Shown here: piece after piece, positions 8,477 to 19,024 of the stretch
Layout of the letters: every line of letters starts with the position of its first letter
How positions within the stretch are numbered: the stretch's first letter is position 1
Source of the DNA: Lachnospira sp.
GTDB taxonomy: Bacteria; Bacillota; Clostridia; Lachnospirales; Lachnospiraceae
Assembly: GCA_017621205.1 (NCBI GenBank)
Contig: JAGATQ010000001.1
Location: forward strand, 1-60,130
Length of the DNA: 60,130 bases
Direction of reading: 5' to 3'
Notes under the pieces: generated by a model
The model's input: only the letters and a program-made list of their open reading frames with translations
The model's database searches: none
Told to the model about the DNA's origin: nothing
Position numbers and translations under genes: made by a program

Positions 8477-9313
8477 ATGATAGAGATAGGAAAAAAACAA
8501 AAGTTAATTGTTGTGAAGTTAGTGGATTTTGGTGTGTATCTGAATGAGACACCAGATGCCAGGGAAGGGAATGTATTACTGCCACGCAAACAGGTACCTA
8601 AAGGGACGGGCCGTGGTGATGAGATAGAGGTTTTTATTTACCGGGATTCCAGCGACCGGTTGATTGCGACCGTCAATGAGCCGATGCTTACCCTAGGTGA
8701 GTTTGCAATGCTCAAGGTAAAGCAGATTACAAAGATTGGTGCATTTCTGGATTGGGGACTGGAGAAGGATTTATTGCTTCCCTATAAGGAACAGACAGGC
8801 AAACTAAGAGAGGGTAACTCCTATCTGGTTTGTCTTTATGAGGATAAGTCCCATCGGTTATGTGCTACTATGAAGCTTTATCACCGGCTTTCTCTGTCAT
8901 CGCCTTATCAGGAGGGGGACCATGTAGAGGGAATTGTCTATGAAAATAGTGATAGTTACGGAACCTATGTAGCAGTGGATGGCAGATATTCTGCCCGAAT
9001 AGCCAAAAAGGAGATTCATCGTCCAATCCGGATTGGAGAGACGGTGAAGGCAAGGGTAGTGAAGGTGCTGGAGGATGGCAAGCTGGAGCTTAGTCTTTTT
9101 GAGAAAGCGTATGTGCAGATGGATGTGGATGCTGCTATGATTATGGATGTGATTGAAAGCTATGATGGAGAGCTTCCTTTTAACGATAAGGCGGCACCGG
9201 AGGTGATAGAGGAAGAACTTCATATTTCAAAAGCAGCGTTTAAACGGGCGGTTGGAAGATTGCTGAAACAAAGGAGAATTGAGATTACGGCAGATGGGAT
9301 AAAGAAAGTATAA
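8477..9313 (+). CDS. cvfB: CvfB family S1-domain RNA-binding protein
   Basis: Three S1/OB-like repeats (about residues 1-65, 66-140 and 145-215; note DFGVYL, KIGAFLDWG and YGTYV) are followed by a winged-helix C-terminal domain (about 220-278). This is the architecture of CvfB (YitL in Bacillus), an RNA-binding protein linked to virulence regulation in staphylococci. Length 278 fits the family. ATG 8477 is chosen because AGGAG (8467-8471) lies 5 bases before it; the frame is open further upstream to 8420 but without a site. It stands alone. Confidence 0.85.
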   Translation: MIEIGKKQKLIVVKLVDFGVYLNETPDAREGNVLLPRKQVPKGTGRGDEIEVFIYRDSSDRLIATVNEPMLTLGEFAMLKVKQITKIGAFLDWGLEKDLLLPYKEQTGKLREGNSYLVCLYEDKSHRLCATMKLYHRLSLSSPYQEGDHVEGIVYENSDSYGTYVAVDGRYSARIAKKEIHRPIRIGETVKARVVKVLEDGKLELSLFEKAYVQMDVDAAMIMDVIESYDGELPFNDKAAPEVIEEELHISKAAFKRAVGRLLKQRRIEITADGIKKV

Positions 9314-9355
9314 CGGACTGGCTCCAATAGTAATATGTTTTTTAAGATAACACAA

Positions 9356-9497
9356 GGATGGCGAAACTCATATCTACTATGTTATTAGTCATAATACTAT
9401 ATAAATTTACGCCTTTGTACTTTGCGTAACAAAGACAACGAAGTAAATTTATATAGTATTATGACGATAGTATTGGTGTATTTGGGTTTCGCAATTA
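9356..9497. repeat. Long palindromic repeat, family A, copy 1
   Basis: A 78 base core palindrome (9388-9465) starts GTCATAATACTATATAAATT and ends with its complement. Weaker outer arms (GGCGAAACTCATA on the left, GGGTTTCGCAATTA on the right) extend it to about 140 bases. The same element, inverted, lies at 34057-34196 between ftsX and the M23 gene. It looks like a non-coding mobile palindrome (MITE or REP-like). The -10-like TATAAT at 9504-9509 sits just outside its right end. Confidence 0.85.
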
Positions 9498-9532
9498 CCT
9501 AATTATAATGAAATAAAAAGGAGAGTAGAACA

Positions 9533-9916
9533 ATGAACAAAACAATTATTGCAACAGACAAGGCACCACAGGCAATTGGACCCTATTCACAGGCAGTCGA
9601 GGCGAATGGGTTTGTTTTTACATCAGGTGTTATTCCGATTGACCCTGCAACGAATACCTTAATGGAAGGAGATATAACGGTGCAGGCGAAACAAGCAATT
9701 GGCAATCTTGCGGTACTGCTTAAAGAGTGTGGCAGTGATGTGGAGCATGTAGTAAAGACGGTTGTATTTATTAAGGATATGAATGATTTTGCGAAAGTCA
9801 ATGAAGTGTATGCAAGCTATTTCAAGGAGGATTGTCCTGCCCGTTCCTGTGTAGAGGTGGCAAGGCTTCCGAAAGATGTATTGATAGAAATTGAAGCGAT
9901 TGCGATTAAGAAGTAA
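9533..9916 (+). CDS. ridA: RidA family enamine/imine deaminase
   Basis: Hydrolyses reactive enamines and imines such as 2-aminoacrylate released by PLP enzymes, protecting the cell from enzyme damage. Length 127 and the sequence match the YjgF/YER057c/UK114 family: GPYSQAV near the start, FTSGVIPID, and CPARSCVEVARLP containing the conserved Arg (near position 104) that binds the substrate carboxylate. The ribosome site AAAGGAGAG precedes ATG 9533. A methyltransferase gene starts 25 bases after the stop and may be cotranscribed. Confidence 0.93.
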   Translation: MNKTIIATDKAPQAIGPYSQAVEANGFVFTSGVIPIDPATNTLMEGDITVQAKQAIGNLAVLLKECGSDVEHVVKTVVFIKDMNDFAKVNEVYASYFKEDCPARSCVEVARLPKDVLIEIEAIAIKK

Positions 9917-9941
9917 ACAAAAGAGTAGGAGGGATTATTCT

Positions 9942-10532
9942 TTGGACTCGGTGGATTATTATAATAAATATGCCAATGTTTATTTTGACAACACAGTAAA
10001 GCTTGATATGGGAGAAACCTTGGAGCGGTTCTTATCATATTGTAAACCGGGAGATAATGTGTTGGATTTAGGATGTGGTTCTGGAAGAGATTCTAAAGTA
10101 ATGATAGAGCGAGGCCTTGAGGTTACACTGTTGGATGCATCCAATGAGCTATGTACGCTTGCTGATATTTACACGGGAATGGAACCGCTTTGTATGGACT
10201 ATAGAGAGATAGACTTTGATGAGGTGTTTCATGGAATCTGGGCGTGTGCTTCGCTATTACATATTCCCAAGGAAGAGCTTCCCGATGTATTACAACGTAT
10301 TTGTAAAGCACTAAAGCCGCAAGGAGTGTGCTATTTTTCCGTGAAAAAGGGGAGCTTTGAAGGCTTTCGGCACGAACGGTTTTTTGCTGATTATGAAAAA
10401 GAAGAGCTGATGGAGCTTTGTGATGGAGTTGCGGGTTTTACATTGCTTGATTGTTGGGAGACGACAGATATTAGAATAAATCGTGAGGAAGAGTCCTGGA
10501 TGAATATTTTGCTGCAAAAGAACACAGATTAG
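9942..10532 (+). CDS. Class I SAM-dependent methyltransferase
   Basis: Motif I NVLDLGCGSGRDS (SAM binding) is near residue 30, followed by the Rossmann strands expected for class I enzymes (VTLLDAS acidic loop; GIWACASLLHIP motif IV region). Substrate unknown; the short DYYNKYANVYFDNTV start is typical of small methyltransferases of the UbiE/Tam kind. I take TTG 9942 as the start because AGGAGGG (9927-9933) lies 8 bases upstream; the open frame extends further but overlaps ridA without a site. Length 196. Confidence 0.85.
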   Translation: MDSVDYYNKYANVYFDNTVKLDMGETLERFLSYCKPGDNVLDLGCGSGRDSKVMIERGLEVTLLDASNELCTLADIYTGMEPLCMDYREIDFDEVFHGIWACASLLHIPKEELPDVLQRICKALKPQGVCYFSVKKGSFEGFRHERFFADYEKEELMELCDGVAGFTLLDCWETTDIRINREEESWMNILLQKNTD

Positions 10533-10654
10533 ACACGATTGCTAGTTATACTTAAGAAAGCTGATTCGGCAAACGGACAGTACAGATAGGTAAAGACTAT
10601 GGGATGAGGACGTTGCTGATTCCATATAGTACTCATTTTAGGAGGAATAGAGGA

Positions 10655-11830
10655 ATGGATGACGAGAGATATTGGGAAGAGGTTCAAGAAAAGCAACAGA
10701 TACAAGGGGGAGAATCCGGACAGCATGTTGTGCAGGAGGTTGATGGGCAGCCAGAGCCATTATATGGTGAAGGGCAAAACGCATATCCCAACGATGGGTA
10801 TCGAATGGGGGCGGAATTAACGGTGGAAGAGCATGCACCGTGGTGGCGTCGTGGACTTTTGAGCCGGGAACATGGAGCGAGTATCCTGCTGTTAACCATT
10901 ATTATTATTTTTATTGCACAGGGTACGCTGTTAAGAATTAACAACGATATGGTTAGTATTATTGTGACGCAGTTTTTAATTGTAGCTCCGGCATTTGTTT
11001 ATATGGCGATTTTAAAACAAAATCCATTCAAATTTATTCGTTTTCGCAAATTTCATATCGGTTCTGCATTTTTGATTCCTTTACTGGTAGTTTGCCTTGT
11101 TCCGGTAATAGGAGTGTTGAATGCATTAACGATGTTGTTTACGACTCCAACGATTGGGACGACGGTGAATGATATTATGGGAGGGAATCTGCTAATCGGT
11201 TTACTTTTGGTAGCAGTTTTACCGGGCTTTGTGGAGGAAACAACGTTTAGAGGAGCATTGTATCATTCTATCCGTGGGGCAAGACCGGTGCGGGCTATCT
11301 TTTTATCTGCCCTGATGTTTGGTGCAATGCATATGAATTTTAACCAGTTCGTATATGCTACGGCACTCGGAATTATTATGGGCTTTTTATTGGAGGCAAC
11401 GGGTTCCATTGTAGCAACGATGCTGCTGCACTTTTGTTTTAATGGTAATTCTGTTATATTGCTGTGGCTGATGACGAAGCTGACGGATATGATTAAAGAT
11501 ATGGATGTGGATATGTCTGTCTATGAACAGGCATTGGAGCAGAGTAGCAATGCTTCTCTTTCTACACCGGAGATAATGATGGCACTTTGCATATTGATTC
11601 CGATGGCAGTCATTGGTGGAGCATTGGCATTTTTATTATATTATGCAATTGCTAAGCTTAATAAACGCTGGTATTATATCTGCTTTTTATTCTCGAAGAG
11701 TACGAAGGAGCAGAGGGATTCCTATCCGAAACCAAGGATTCTTTATATTACTACCATCATCTGTTTTATCATTTGCCTTGGTATGTGTATTTTGGCAGAG
11801 CTGCAGGCAAGGGGATTGATTTTGCAGTAG
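10655..11830 (+). CDS. CPBP family intramembrane metalloprotease
   Basis: A membrane protein of the CAAX protease/bacteriocin-processing (Abi) family. An acidic soluble N-terminus (about 70 residues) is followed by about eight hydrophobic segments. The catalytic motifs EETTFRG (EExxxR) and FGAMHMNFNQF (FxxxHxxxN) are intact, so it is probably an active metal-dependent membrane protease. Substrates are unknown; self-immunity to bacteriocins and signal processing are known family roles. ATG 10655 is preferred (AGGAGG 9 bases upstream). No bacteriocin gene is visible nearby. The C-terminus includes a final membrane segment. Confidence 0.88.
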   Translation: MDDERYWEEVQEKQQIQGGESGQHVVQEVDGQPEPLYGEGQNAYPNDGYRMGAELTVEEHAPWWRRGLLSREHGASILLLTIIIIFIAQGTLLRINNDMVSIIVTQFLIVAPAFVYMAILKQNPFKFIRFRKFHIGSAFLIPLLVVCLVPVIGVLNALTMLFTTPTIGTTVNDIMGGNLLIGLLLVAVLPGFVEETTFRGALYHSIRGARPVRAIFLSALMFGAMHMNFNQFVYATALGIIMGFLLEATGSIVATMLLHFCFNGNSVILLWLMTKLTDMIKDMDVDMSVYEQALEQSSNASLSTPEIMMALCILIPMAVIGGALAFLLYYAIAKLNKRWYYICFLFSKSTKEQRDSYPKPRILYITTIICFIICLGMCILAELQARGLILQ

Positions 11831-11944
11831 ATGTGGTTGCAAAATACCTTTTGCTCCAACTGATGCCACGGATTGCTCCGTTGTTTCACAACTTCTATAA
11901 TCCTGCAAACATTCGAAATTCGCTAATATACTGCGTAAATTGTT

Positions 11945-12037
11945 CCTTTCTCATGTTTGGCGGGTCAAAAGTTCAAATGCCTTATCATGCAAGCATGATA
12001 AGGCATTTTGACCTTTTGACCTTTTGACCCTGACATC
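11945..12037. repeat. Palindromic repeat, family B, copy 1
   Basis: A perfect 15 base inverted repeat (AATGCCTTATCATGC at 11976-11990, complement at 11993-12007) lies inside wider arms rich in TCAAAA/TTTTGAC. TTTTGACC is repeated in tandem on the right side. The same element in inverted orientation is at about 44973-45053. It lies in the gap between the convergent CPBP and pyrG genes, where it could act as a terminator hairpin. The rest of 11831-11944 shows nothing recognisable. Confidence 0.8.
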
Positions 12038-12050
12038 ATCATATTGTCAT

Positions 12051-13661
12051 TTATCGTTTTGTTTGATGCTCTAAGGAAGCCTCAATAAATCCCTTAAATA
12101 ATGGATGCGGACGGTTTGGGCGGCTCTTGAATTCCGGGTGTGCCTGTGTTGCGATAAACCAAGGATGGGATGGGATTTCAATCATCTCCACAATACGACC
12201 ATCCGGAGAATAGCCGGAGAGAAGCATGCCATTTTCATTTAACACATCACGGTATTCGTTGTTAACTTCATAACGGTGACGGTGACGTTCCGTAATATTT
12301 TTAGAGCCATAAAGCTTATATGCCTTGGATTTTTCATCTAATACGCAGGGGTAAGAACCGAGGCGAAGCGTTCCCCCTAAATCGGTAACTCCATCCTGAT
12401 CCGGCATAATATGAATCACCTGATGACTTGATTTCTCGTTCAGCTCCTGGCTATGGGCATCGCTGTAACCGATAACATTGCGTGCAAATTCTACGATAGA
12501 TAGCTGCATGCCAAGGCAGAGACCGAGGTATGGAATGTTATGCTCCCGTGCATATTTGATGGAGCAAATCATGCCTTCGATGCCACGGTCGCCGAAGCCG
12601 CCGGGTACAATGATTCCATCTGCGTCAGCGAGTACTTCTGCTACATTGTAGGAGCTGACCAGCTCGGAATCTACCCACTTAATATCTACATCGGCACGGT
12701 TGGCAACACCACCATGCTTTAATGCTTCCACGACACTGATATAGGCATCGTGAAGTGCTACATATTTGCCGACAAGTGCAATCTTTACTTTCTTGGTAGG
12801 ATTTTTCCATGCGTCAATCATGGCTTCCCAATCCTTTAAATCTGGTTCCGGACACTCAAGCTGTAAGCATTTGCATGCCACCTTGGCAAGCTTTTCCTTC
12901 TCCATTGCCAGAGGAACTTCGTATAAGATATCTACATCCATGTTCTGAATGACATTGTGGTGGTTTACATTGCAAAACAGGGCAATCTTGTCTCTCGTTG
13001 ATTTGTCAAGTGGATAATCCGTGCGGCAGACTAAGATGTCTGGCTGGATTCCCATTCCCTGTAATTCCTTTACACTGGCCTGCGTTGGCTTTGTTTTCAT
13101 CTCGCCGGATGCCTTGAGATAAGGAATGAGTGTGACATGAATCAGAATACAGTTCTCCCGTCCTACCTCATGCTGGAATTGACGGATTGCTTCTAAAAAT
13201 GGCTGACTCTCAATATCACCAACTGTACCGCCAATTTCGATAATGGCAATCTCTGTATCCGTTGCATCATCATTATGGTAAAAGCGGCTCTTGATTTCAT
13301 TCGTAATATGCGGAATGACCTGAACAGTGCTTCCTGCAAATTCCCCGCTCCGCTCTTTATTCAGAATGCTCCAATATACTTTGCCTGTAGTAACGTTAGA
13401 GCGGATATCAAGATTTTCATCAATAAACCGCTCATAGTGACCAAGATCAAGGTCTGTTTCTACTCCATCCTCCGTTACAAATACTTCTCCATGCTGTATC
13501 GGGTTCATTGTACCCGGATCCATATTGATATATGGGTCAAATTTCTGGCTTGTTACATGATAGCCTCTTGCCTTTAGCAGTCTTCCGAGTGAAGCTGCGG
13601 TTATTCCTTTGCCAAGACCGGATACAACGCCTCCGGTTACAAAAATATACTTTACTGGCAT
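12051..13661 (-). CDS. pyrG: CTP synthase
   Basis: Makes CTP from UTP, ATP and glutamine (last step of pyrimidine nucleotide synthesis). The N-terminal synthetase domain carries the P-loop [15 protein letters not shown] and [13 protein letters not shown]. The C-terminal class I glutaminase has the nucleophile Cys in GLCLGMQ and the His/Glu pair in AHPEF. Length 536 is standard. The minus-strand start ATG (13659-13661) follows GGGAGGAAC. It is divergent from ftsH with about 310 bases between, and convergent with the CPBP gene. Confidence 0.97.
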   Translation of the reverse strand: MPVKYIFVTGGVVSGLGKGITAASLGRLLKARGYHVTSQKFDPYINMDPGTMNPIQHGEVFVTEDGVETDLDLGHYERFIDENLDIRSNVTTGKVYWSILNKERSGEFAGSTVQVIPHITNEIKSRFYHNDDATDTEIAIIEIGGTVGDIESQPFLEAIRQFQHEVGRENCILIHVTLIPYLKASGEMKTKPTQASVKELQGMGIQPDILVCRTDYPLDKSTRDKIALFCNVNHHNVIQNMDVDILYEVPLAMEKEKLAKVACKCLQLECPEPDLKDWEAMIDAWKNPTKKVKIALVGKYVALHDAYISVVEALKHGGVANRADVDIKWVDSELVSSYNVAEVLADADGIIVPGGFGDRGIEGMICSIKYAREHNIPYLGLCLGMQLSIVEFARNVIGYSDAHSQELNEKSSHQVIHIMPDQDGVTDLGGTLRLGSYPCVLDEKSKAYKLYGSKNITERHRHRYEVNNEYRDVLNENGMLLSGYSPDGRIVEMIEIPSHPWFIATQAHPEFKSRPNRPHPLFKGFIEASLEHQTKR

Positions 13662-13795
13662 AATCAGTTCCTCCCAAGTGTTTTACAACAATATATAAAC
13701 GTAATCTGTTATATTATACAATAGGTGATGAAAATTATCTACTATTTCTTTTTGTGAAAAAGGAAAGATTACACTAAATTTTCAAGATTTGTCAG

Positions 13796-13825
13796 TTGAT
13801 TTTGTATATTATAATAAAGTATAAT
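13796..13825 (+). promoter_or_regulatory. Promoter of ftsH
   Basis: TTGATT (13796-13801), an 18 nt spacer and TATAAT (13820-13825), about 150 bases before the start codon. The remaining bases of the 13662-13973 gap hold the pyrG upstream region, with TATAAT-like AT-rich sequence near 13710 on the minus strand but no clear -35. Confidence 0.55.
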
Positions 13826-13973
13826 CGTAGAGTAAAGATAGAAGGATGAGCTTATTTTCTGTATGGAAGGATAATAGCTTAATCTTGATTCTAATTGTGG
13901 ACTATGACTGTAGTGACAGTGAATGGCAGTTTTTTAATTGCCTAAATTTAATATGCAGTATAAAGGAGAAGCT

Positions 13974-16052
13974 ATGATTTATAGTAACAGTAGAGAAAAG
14001 AGAATGAAGGTGGCCATGATGGAAGCCGGTTCCGATAAGGATGATTCTAAGAAGGACAAAACACAACAATACAATCCGGAACAGAATAATGGTGGATATT
14101 CTGGAGGGGGTAATGGCAACCATGATTCCGGTGGTAATAATAACAAGGGGGATAAAAAGGGTGGATGGCGTCCCATGCTGTTTACATTGGCAGTAGCACT
14201 TTTGTTAACTAGCATGGTTGGTGCGGTGGCAAACCGTTATCGTACCGGAGAGCTGAAAGAGATTAAGTATTCTGAATTTCTTGCTATGTTGGAAAAAGGT
14301 GAGATTGAGAGTGTCAAGCTATCTTCAAGCAAAGTAACGATTACACCGAAGGAGAATGCTTCTGTTTCTAAGACAGATAATGCTGGTGCTACTGTGCAGG
14401 ATAATAAAGCGGATGGTAAGGCGGCTTCTGATCAGAAAGCTGACAGTCAGAAGGTGACCTACTATGCATTGTTAGCCCCTGATTACGATATTGTGGAGCG
14501 GCTTGATAAGGCGGGGATAGAATTTGAAGAGGTGGCAGAGAGCAACTGGACAGAGATTTTGTGGTATATTATTCCATTTGTCCTCTTCTGGGGATTTTTA
14601 ATCTTTATGATGCGGAGCATGAGCAAGGGCGGCGGATTAATGGGTGTCGGCAAGAGTAATGCGAAGCTTTATGTAGAAAAGGAAACGGGAGTGACCTTCC
14701 AGGATGTAGCAGGACAGGATGAGGCGAAGGAATCGCTAACGGAGATGGTTGACTTTTTGCATAATCCAGATAAATATACAAAGATTGGTGCAAAGCTTCC
14801 GAAGGGTGCCTTGCTTGTGGGACCTCCGGGCACAGGTAAAACCCTGCTTGCCAAAGCGGTTGCAGGAGAGGCGGGTGTTCCATTTTTCAGTTTGTCTGGT
14901 TCTTCCTTTGTAGAGATGTATGTCGGTGTAGGAGCGTCGCGTGTGCGGGATTTATTCAAGCAGGCACAGCAGATGGCACCATGTATTATCTTTATTGATG
15001 AGATTGATGCGATTGGCAAGAGCCGTGCCAATGACCGTAATGGCGGTGGCAATGATGAGAGGGAACAGACGTTGAACCAGCTCTTAGCAGAGATGGATGG
15101 ATTTGACAGCTCGGTTGGACTGGTTATTTTGGCGGCGACGAACCGTCCGGAGGTGCTTGACAAGGCTTTGCTGCGTCCGGGACGTTTTGACCGGCGGGTG
15201 ATTGTTGAAAAGCCGGATATGAGGGGGCGTATTGATACGCTTAAGGTTCATTCCAAGGATGTCAATATGGACGAGACGGTGGACTTTAACGAGATAGCTC
15301 TTGCAACCTCTGGGGCAGTAGGCTCTGATCTTGCGAATATGGTAAATGAGGCGGCACTTAATGCGGTAAAGAATGGCCGCGGTGCAGTGAGCCAGAAGGA
15401 TTTATTAGAGGCGGTCGAGCTTGTAATCGCAGGAAAGGAAAAGAAGGATAGGATTCTTGGCGAGAAGGAGAAGGCGATTGTTGCGAACCATGAGGTGGGA
15501 CATGCATTGATTATGGCATTGCAGAAGGATTCGGAACCAGTACAGAAGATTACGATTGTTCCAAGGACGATGGGTTCTTTAGGATATGTTATGCAGTTTC
15601 CGGAGGAGGAGAAATATCTGGAGACGAAAGCAGAGATGGAGGCAGAGCTTGTGTCCCTGCTTGGCGGACGTGCAGCAGAGGAGATTAAGTTCGATACGGT
15701 GACAACTGGAGCGTCCAATGATATCGAGAAAGCAACGAAGCTTGCCCGTGCTATGATTACCCAGTACGGTATGTCAGAGGAATTTGGACTTGTGAATCTG
15801 GAATCGGTAGAGAGCCGTTATCTGGATGGCAGGCCCGTGTTAAATTGTTCCGATAAGACAGCTGCTAAGATTGATAAAGAGGTACAACGGGTATTGGAAA
15901 AATCCTACAAGAAAGCGTTAAAGCTGCTCAAGGAGAACCGGGAGACGCTAGATGCTATTGCCCGATATCTGATTGAAGAGGAAACGATTACTGGAAAACA
16001 ATTTATGAAAATTTTCCATGAGGTGAGAGGGGAAAAACAGGTGAAGGCGTAA
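13974..16052 (+). CDS. ftsH: ATP-dependent membrane zinc protease FtsH
   Basis: A membrane-anchored hexameric AAA protease that degrades misfolded and regulatory proteins. Order: an unusual hydrophilic Gly/Asn/Lys-rich N-terminal stretch of about 60 residues, membrane helix 1 ([17 protein letters not shown]), an extracytoplasmic loop with a low-complexity Lys/Asp/Ala insert, helix 2 ([15 protein letters not shown]), the AAA domain (Walker A GPPGTGKT, Walker B IIFIDEID, Arg finger region RPGRFDRR), then the protease with zinc motif HEVGH. Length 692. Start ATG 13974 has AAAGGAG 7 bases upstream. uvrC follows 24 bases downstream, so the two are probably cotranscribed. Confidence 0.96.
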   Translation: MIYSNSREKRMKVAMMEAGSDKDDSKKDKTQQYNPEQNNGGYSGGGNGNHDSGGNNNKGDKKGGWRPMLFTLAVALLLTSMVGAVANRYRTGELKEIKYSEFLAMLEKGEIESVKLSSSKVTITPKENASVSKTDNAGATVQDNKADGKAASDQKADSQKVTYYALLAPDYDIVERLDKAGIEFEEVAESNWTEILWYIIPFVLFWGFLIFMMRSMSKGGGLMGVGKSNAKLYVEKETGVTFQDVAGQDEAKESLTEMVDFLHNPDKYTKIGAKLPKGALLVGPPGTGKTLLAKAVAGEAGVPFFSLSGSSFVEMYVGVGASRVRDLFKQAQQMAPCIIFIDEIDAIGKSRANDRNGGGNDEREQTLNQLLAEMDGFDSSVGLVILAATNRPEVLDKALLRPGRFDRRVIVEKPDMRGRIDTLKVHSKDVNMDETVDFNEIALATSGAVGSDLANMVNEAALNAVKNGRGAVSQKDLLEAVELVIAGKEKKDRILGEKEKAIVANHEVGHALIMALQKDSEPVQKITIVPRTMGSLGYVMQFPEEEKYLETKAEMEAELVSLLGGRAAEEIKFDTVTTGASNDIEKATKLARAMITQYGMSEEFGLVNLESVESRYLDGRPVLNCSDKTAAKIDKEVQRVLEKSYKKALKLLKENRETLDAIARYLIEEETITGKQFMKIFHEVRGEKQVKA

Positions 16053-16076
16053 GGAATAGATTTAGGAGAGCGTTGC

Positions 16077-17933
16077 ATGTTTGATATTGAAGAAGAATTA
16101 AAAAAACTCCCGGATAAGCCGGGAGTTTATCTTATGCATAATGATAAGGATGAGATTATTTATGTTGGGAAAGCGGTAGTGCTGAAAAACCGGGTGCGGC
16201 AGTATTTTCAGAGCAGTAGGAACCAGACGGCAAAAATACGGCGGATGGTTTCCCAGATTGCTTATTTTGAATATATTATTACCGATTCGGAACGGGAAGC
16301 ACTGGTTTTGGAGTGTAATCTGATTAAGGAACACCGCCCGAAATATAACACCATGCTGAAGGATGATAAGAGTTATCCGTACATAAAAGTAACGGTTCAG
16401 GAAGATTATCCGAGGGTACTGCTTGCAAGACAGCATAAAAGGGATAAGGCGAGGTACTTTGGACCTTATACCAGTGCCACTGCGGTGAAGGATGTGATAG
16501 AGCTTATCCATAAGATTTTTCTTGTCCGTAATTGTAACAAAAATATGGATAAAGTAAAGGAAAGTGACAGGACATGTCTTTACTATCATATCGGGCAATG
16601 CAGCGGCCCTTGTAAGAGTAGGATTAGTAAGGAGGAATACCAGAACTCTATAAAGCAGGTGCTTACCTTTTTAAGCGGGGATTATAAAATGGTGACAGCA
16701 GTTTTAGAAGAGAAAATGAAAGATGCCGCCCTTGCATTAGAGTTTGAAGAAGCGGCAAAATACAGGGATTTGTTAAATAGTGTGAAACAGTTGGAGCAGA
16801 AGCAGAAGGTAAATGTAAGTGATGGGGATGACAGGGATGTCGTTGCGCTTTGTTGTCAGAATGGGGAAACGTTTGCAGCTATCTTTTTTGTGCGGGAGGG
16901 AAAGGTAGTCGGAAGAGAGCATTTTCACCTGAAAAATACAGAAGGGGAAAGCCATGAGCAGATTATGACTGCCTTTGTGAAGCAGTTTTATGCGGGAACC
17001 CCATATATTCCTAAGGAAATACTGGTGGAATACGCAGTGGAGGAACAAGAGGTATTGGAGGGCTGGCTTGGTGAAAAACGGGGAAGGAAAGTACATTTTT
17101 ATGTCCCTAAGAAGGGGGAGAAGCATAAGCTTATCGAGCTTGCCAGACGTAATGCACAGGTGGTGATGCTTTCGGACATGGACGAGCTGAAACGTGAAGA
17201 GGCAAGAACGGTTGGTGCAGTGAAAGAAATTGCAGAGCTTCTGGGGCTTAAAGAGCTACACCGGCTGGAGGCATTTGATATTTCCCATATCAGCGGCGTT
17301 CAGACGGTTGCATCCATGGTAGTCACGGAGGATGGAAGAGCGAAACGTAGTGATTACCGTCGTTTTCGTCTCAGAACCATTCAGGGACCGGATGATTACA
17401 AAAGTATGGAGGAGGTGCTGACAAGGAGATTTCTCCATGGGATGGAGGAGCGGGATGTACTCAAGGAGGAGCAGATGGAGCAGAAGTATGGAAGCTTTTC
17501 TAAATTCCCAGATTTGCTTTTGATGGACGGGGGAAGGGGTCAGGTCAATATTGCCTTAAAGGTTCTTGAAAAATTACATCTTTCTATACCGGTATGTGGT
17601 ATGGTAAAGGATGATCATCATCGCACGCGAGGATTGTATTTTGAGAATGTAGAGGTTGATTTATCGAGGCAATCGGAGGCATTTCATTTAATCACACGCA
17701 TGCAGGATGAGGCACATCGGTTTGCTATCGAGTATCACCGCTCTTTAAGAAGTAAGGAGCAAATCCATTCGGTGCTTGATGATATTAAGGGAATCGGTCC
17801 AGCCAGAAAAAAAGCATTGCTACTGCATTTTAAGGAATTGGAACGAATTAAGGAGGCATCACTAAAGGAGCTTATGGAGGTAGAAGGAATTACTGAGCAG
17901 ATTGCACAGGAAATTTTTACTTATTTTCACTAA
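16077..17933 (+). CDS. uvrC: Excinuclease ABC subunit C
   Basis: The dual-incision nuclease of nucleotide excision repair. GIY-YIG domain at the N-terminus ([15 protein letters not shown]), Cys-rich stretch ([13 protein letters not shown]), UVR motif near residue 205-240, RNase H-like nuclease domain (FDISHISG with catalytic Asp; LLMDGGRGQ) and C-terminal helix-hairpin-helix repeats ([10 protein letters not shown]). Length 618. AGGAGAG precedes the ATG. It follows ftsH closely; uvrB and uvrA lie 30 kb away in the same window. Confidence 0.97.
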   Translation: MFDIEEELKKLPDKPGVYLMHNDKDEIIYVGKAVVLKNRVRQYFQSSRNQTAKIRRMVSQIAYFEYIITDSEREALVLECNLIKEHRPKYNTMLKDDKSYPYIKVTVQEDYPRVLLARQHKRDKARYFGPYTSATAVKDVIELIHKIFLVRNCNKNMDKVKESDRTCLYYHIGQCSGPCKSRISKEEYQNSIKQVLTFLSGDYKMVTAVLEEKMKDAALALEFEEAAKYRDLLNSVKQLEQKQKVNVSDGDDRDVVALCCQNGETFAAIFFVREGKVVGREHFHLKNTEGESHEQIMTAFVKQFYAGTPYIPKEILVEYAVEEQEVLEGWLGEKRGRKVHFYVPKKGEKHKLIELARRNAQVVMLSDMDELKREEARTVGAVKEIAELLGLKELHRLEAFDISHISGVQTVASMVVTEDGRAKRSDYRRFRLRTIQGPDDYKSMEEVLTRRFLHGMEERDVLKEEQMEQKYGSFSKFPDLLLMDGGRGQVNIALKVLEKLHLSIPVCGMVKDDHHRTRGLYFENVEVDLSRQSEAFHLITRMQDEAHRFAIEYHRSLRSKEQIHSVLDDIKGIGPARKKALLLHFKELERIKEASLKELMEVEGITEQIAQEIFTYFH

Positions 17934-17944
17934 AATTCTTTGGA

Positions 17945-17976
17945 TTAGCATAGAATTTTAGATATATATATGCTAA
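17945..17976. repeat. Inverted repeat behind uvrC
   Basis: TTAGCATA (17945-17952) and TATGCTAA (17969-17976) are perfect 8 base arms separated by 16 AT-rich bases. It could be an operator or just an AT-rich hairpin; no regulator is obvious. Confidence 0.4.
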
Positions 17977-17986
17977 ACTAATATAG

Positions 17987-18008
17987 CGCCTTTACGATAA
18001 GGCGTTTT
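17987..18008 (+). terminator. Terminator of ftsH-uvrC
   Basis: CGCCTT (17987-17992) and AAGGCG (17999-18004) form a short GC-rich stem with a 6 nt loop, followed by TTTT. Confidence 0.6.
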
Positions 18009-18042
18009 GCTAAAACTAAGACTATGGATGAAGGAGGGTATT

Positions 18043-19008
18043 ATGAATCAGGAGCTTACATTAACCCGGTTAATTGAGCATTTAGACTTAGAGAACCATA
18101 CGCCAGAAATCAATACGGATGAGATAATCATTACAAAAGCGGATATTAATCGTACAGCATTGCAGCTCACGGGGTTTTTTGAATATTTTGAAGCGGAGCG
18201 TGTCCAGATTATTGGATATGTGGAATATACTTATTTGGAACGGCAGCGGGATGAAAAGAAGATGCAGGAAATCATCGATAAATTGATGAGCTACAAGATG
18301 CCCTGCCTGATTTTCTGCCGGGATTTAAAACCCTTGGATGAATTTTATGAGGCGGCGGAAAAATATGGAGTTCCCCTGCTTACAACGAAGCGGGCAACTT
18401 CGGATTTCACGGCGGAGATTGTAAGATGGTTGAATGTAGAACTGGCACCGAGCATATCTATTCATGGTGTTTTGGTGGATGTATATGGTGAGGGTGTTTT
18501 GATTATGGGCGAGAGCGGCATCGGAAAAAGCGAGGCGGCTTTAGAGCTTTTAAAGCGAGGCCACCGTTTGGTTTCCGATGATGTAGTGGAGATTAAACGG
18601 GTGAGTGATGTGACACTGGTTGGTTCGTCACCGGATATTACAAGACATTTTATAGAGCTTCGTGGTATCGGTATTATTGATGTGCGGATGCTGTTCGGTG
18701 TGGAGCATGTGAAGGAGACGCAGTCTATTGATTTAGTCATTAAGCTTGAAGACTGGGATAAGGATGCAGAGTATGACCGTCTGGGGCTTGAGGAGCAGTT
18801 TACAGAGATACTCGGTAACCGGATAGTTTGTCACAATATTCCGATACGGCCGGGACGAAATCTTGCTATCATTGTAGAGTCTGCAGCAGTGAACCACAGG
18901 CAGAAGAAGATGGGCTATAATGCGGCACAGGAGTTATACAACCGCGTGACTGGTAACATTCGCAAGAAAGAGGAAGAATTTAAGAAAGAGAATGAAAAAA
19001 GCGAGTAA
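18043..19008 (+). CDS. hprK: HPr kinase/phosphorylase
   Basis: Phosphorylates HPr and Crh on Ser46 using ATP when sugar is abundant, and reverses this with phosphate; the central switch of carbon catabolite control in Firmicutes. Walker A GESGIGKSE is near residue 157, followed by the RLVSDDVVEI strand and the HprK signature around IELRGIGIIDVRMLFG. Length 321 is standard. ATG 18043 has AAGGAGG 6 bases upstream. It is followed without an evident gap by a ROK glucokinase and shares the window with its likely substrate, the Crh-like protein at 23010. Confidence 0.96.
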   Translation: MNQELTLTRLIEHLDLENHTPEINTDEIIITKADINRTALQLTGFFEYFEAERVQIIGYVEYTYLERQRDEKKMQEIIDKLMSYKMPCLIFCRDLKPLDEFYEAAEKYGVPLLTTKRATSDFTAEIVRWLNVELAPSISIHGVLVDVYGEGVLIMGESGIGKSEAALELLKRGHRLVSDDVVEIKRVSDVTLVGSSPDITRHFIELRGIGIIDVRMLFGVEHVKETQSIDLVIKLEDWDKDAEYDRLGLEEQFTEILGNRIVCHNIPIRPGRNLAIIVESAAVNHRQKKMGYNAAQELYNRVTGNIRKKEEEFKKENEKSE

Positions 19009-19024
19009 GCAAGGAGGAACAATA

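Noticed and set aside
9388..9465. Family A repeat as a plain terminator or CRISPR unit
   Set aside because: No T run follows on either strand, the copies are 25 kb apart with no spacer array, and the outer arms are shared as well.
13662..13800. GGGC-type reiterative start for pyrG control as in Bacillus
   Set aside because: No G run at a plausible start site on the minus strand upstream of pyrG.
15248..15718. Long antisense frame inside ftsH
   Set aside because: Ser/Thr-rich translation opposite a well-conserved AAA protease; a shadow frame.
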